This document shows, piece by piece, positions 62,914 to 64,000 of a stretch of 64,000 nt of DNA (positions are counted from its first letter, which is position 1; each line of letters opens with the position of its first letter). Both the position numbers and the translations under genes were made by a program. This DNA comes from Oscillospiraceae bacterium (GTDB taxonomy: Bacteria; Bacillota; Clostridia; Oscillospirales; Oscillospiraceae), in assembly GCA_015067525.1 (NCBI GenBank), contig SVMH01000006.1, forward strand, positions 1-64,000, given 5' to 3'. Under the pieces are notes generated by a model. That model was given only the letters and a program-made list of their open reading frames with translations. It had not been told where the DNA came from and did no database searches.

Positions 62914-64000
62914 ATGAAATTTCGCCGCTTTCTTTCCGTTTTTTTGCTCAGTATGCTGATGGCAGCGCTGCTGATCCCCAGCGCCGCCGCACTGGAGCCC
63001 ATTGAGGTCAATGCCCGTGCCGCCATTGTGGTTGACACAACAGACGATGTGATCCTCTTCGGCAAAAATGAAAACCAGAAAATGTATCCTGCCAGCATCA
63101 CAAAAATTATGACCGCGCTGCTGGTGGCGGAAGCGGTGGAACGCGGCGAGCTGCGCATGGATCAGGTGATCGCCGCATCGGAAAACGCCTTTTTTGATAT
63201 GATCGCCGACGGCAGCAGCGCCGGCATCAAACCCGGTGAGCAGATGCCGCTGAAGGATCTGCTGTACTGCATGCTGCTCATCTCCGCCAACGAAGCCTGC
63301 AATATCGTGGCCGAGGCTGTGGACGGCAACGTGGCCACATTTGTGGCACGTATGAACACCCGCGCGCAGGAGCTGGGCTGCAAGAACACCCACTTTGTCA
63401 ACACCCACGGTCTGCATGATGACGAGCACTATACCACTGCATGGGACATTTATCTCATTGCCCGTGAGGTGCTCAAGAGCGAAACGCTCATGACCATCTG
63501 CAACAGCGTGGCCTACACCGTGCCTGCCACCAACATGAGTGGTTCCCGCGAGCTGCACACCACCAACTCCCTCATCTCCAACTGGCGTATTCTGGGCTAC
63601 CTCTACAAGGGTGCCGAGGGCATCAAGACCGGTACCACTACGCAGGCCGGTAACTGCCTCGTTTCCTCCGCTGTCCGCGCCGGCCGCCGCCTGGTGTGCG
63701 TGGTGCTGGACTGCGATGGTTCGGGAGCCGACATCAAGAGTTTTTCCGACTCGGCCGATCTCTATGATTACGGCTTTGACAACTTCTCCACCAAATCCAT
63801 CCTCAGTGATGATGAGCTGATCGCCGAGGTGCCGGTGGAACTGAGCAAGGAGACCAACTATGTGGTGGTTCATCCCGCTGCGGACGCTGAGTCTATCCTG
63901 CCCAACGATGTGGATCCCGCCACGCTGGAGCGCACCGTCACTCTCACCAACGATGTGGTCTATGCGCCCATCGTCAAGGGCGATGTGCTGGGCGAGATCA
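62914..64000 (+). CDS. D-alanyl-D-alanine carboxypeptidase (DacA/DacF-like), partial at window end
   Basis: An open frame of 362 codons that runs off the window. The signal peptide spans about residues 1-26 (LLSMLMAALLIPSAAA). Penicillin-binding motifs are all there: SITK (catalytic Ser near residue 63), SAN (about 128) and KTGT (about 240). NTHGLHDDEHYTTAWD is the usual DacA/DacF block. It trims the terminal D-Ala of peptidoglycan stem peptides outside the membrane. The C-terminal domain has begun (VPVELSKETNY) but is cut. DacF-type enzymes act in spore cortex synthesis, which would fit this spore former; vegetative DacA cannot be excluded. Confidence 0.92.
   Translation, partial: MKFRRFLSVFLLSMLMAALLIPSAAALEPIEVNARAAIVVDTTDDVILFGKNENQKMYPASITKIMTALLVAEAVERGELRMDQVIAASENAFFDMIADGSSAGIKPGEQMPLKDLLYCMLLISANEACNIVAEAVDGNVATFVARMNTRAQELGCKNTHFVNTHGLHDDEHYTTAWDIYLIAREVLKSETLMTICNSVAYTVPATNMSGSRELHTTNSLISNWRILGYLYKGAEGIKTGTTTQAGNCLVSSAVRAGRRLVCVVLDCDGSGADIKSFSDSADLYDYGFDNFSTKSILSDDELIAEVPVELSKETNYVVVHPAADAESILPNDVDPATLERTVTLTNDVVYAPIVKGDVLGEI

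Overview
The window reads as chromosomal DNA of a GC-rich, spore-forming, strictly anaerobic Clostridia member. Visual GC is near 60 percent with low-GC intergenic regions. I infer the Oscillospiraceae/Ruminococcaceae gut lineage. Supporting genes are spoVAD-spoVAE and sigK (sporulation), a complete-looking [FeFe] hydrogenase, a stand-alone PduL phosphotransacylase, a 1411-residue 2-hydroxyacyl-CoA dehydratase activator fusion, and A/T-rich TTGACA/TATAAT promoters with strong GGAGG ribosome sites. Many neighbouring genes overlap by ATGA (stop/start), so long co-translated operons are the rule. There is no phage, insertion sequence or CRISPR array.

Layout. 0.1-0.4 kb: two tRNA-Leu genes. 0.5-4.7 kb: sirtuin, a cysteine-less Spx/ArsC-like protein, and a three-gene unit (zinc-ribbon protein, NhaC antiporter, CDF metal exporter). 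4.8-8.4 kb: azlCD branched-chain amino acid exporter, an internally duplicated membrane protein, then spoVAD-spoVAE. 8.4-12.2 kb: CsoR copper repressor with a double operator, a CopA copper ATPase carrying a complete CopZ at its C-terminus behind an intact internal ribosome site, and pnuC behind an attenuator-like leader. 12.3-15.1 kb: an ion/organic-acid antiporter with two flavin-ferredoxin fusion proteins. 15.1-20 kb: SLOG protein with two small membrane proteins, a DUF2975/HTH pair with its palindrome, dinB, and an MBL hydrolase. 20-25 kb: PHP hydrolase, TRIC-type channel, [FeFe] hydrogenase, serA.

25-39.6 kb is a surface-glycan locus. It holds a phosphatase-acetyltransferase fusion, initiating sugar transferase, epimerase, LicD, Stealth-type phosphotransferase, flippase, O-antigen-ligase-like polymerase, a second LicD, and two LicC-like nucleotidyltransferases each with an N-terminal winged helix. 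It ends in a complete ABC importer. Together they suggest uptake, nucleotide activation and transfer of a small phospho- or phosphono-compound (phosphocholine or an aminophosphonate) onto an exported glycan.

39.6-50.5 kb: sigK, GH36 alpha-galactosidase, HAD phosphatase, an HTH/membrane pair, pduL, a tyrosine-phosphatase lipoprotein and the dehydratase activator. 50.6-52.1 kb: a NADAR-like protein, tRNA-Thr(CGU), and a gene-free stretch of about 600 bp with three DnaA-box-like sites and an unexplained promoter. 52.1-57.1 kb: polA, DMT transporter, rimI and tsaD. 57.2-59.4 kb: MFS and AEC transporters. 59.4-62.8 kb: comEA-like, response regulator, histidine kinase and GerMN operon. From 62.9 kb: a D-Ala-D-Ala carboxypeptidase cut by the window end.

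Most notable: the pnuC leader with mutually exclusive helices, the copA/copZ fusion with a retained internal start, the winged-helix LicC/LicD/ABC locus, the transporter plus twin flavoferredoxins, and a histidine kinase that seems to need a non-standard start codon. No database search was possible; family names rest on motif recognition.
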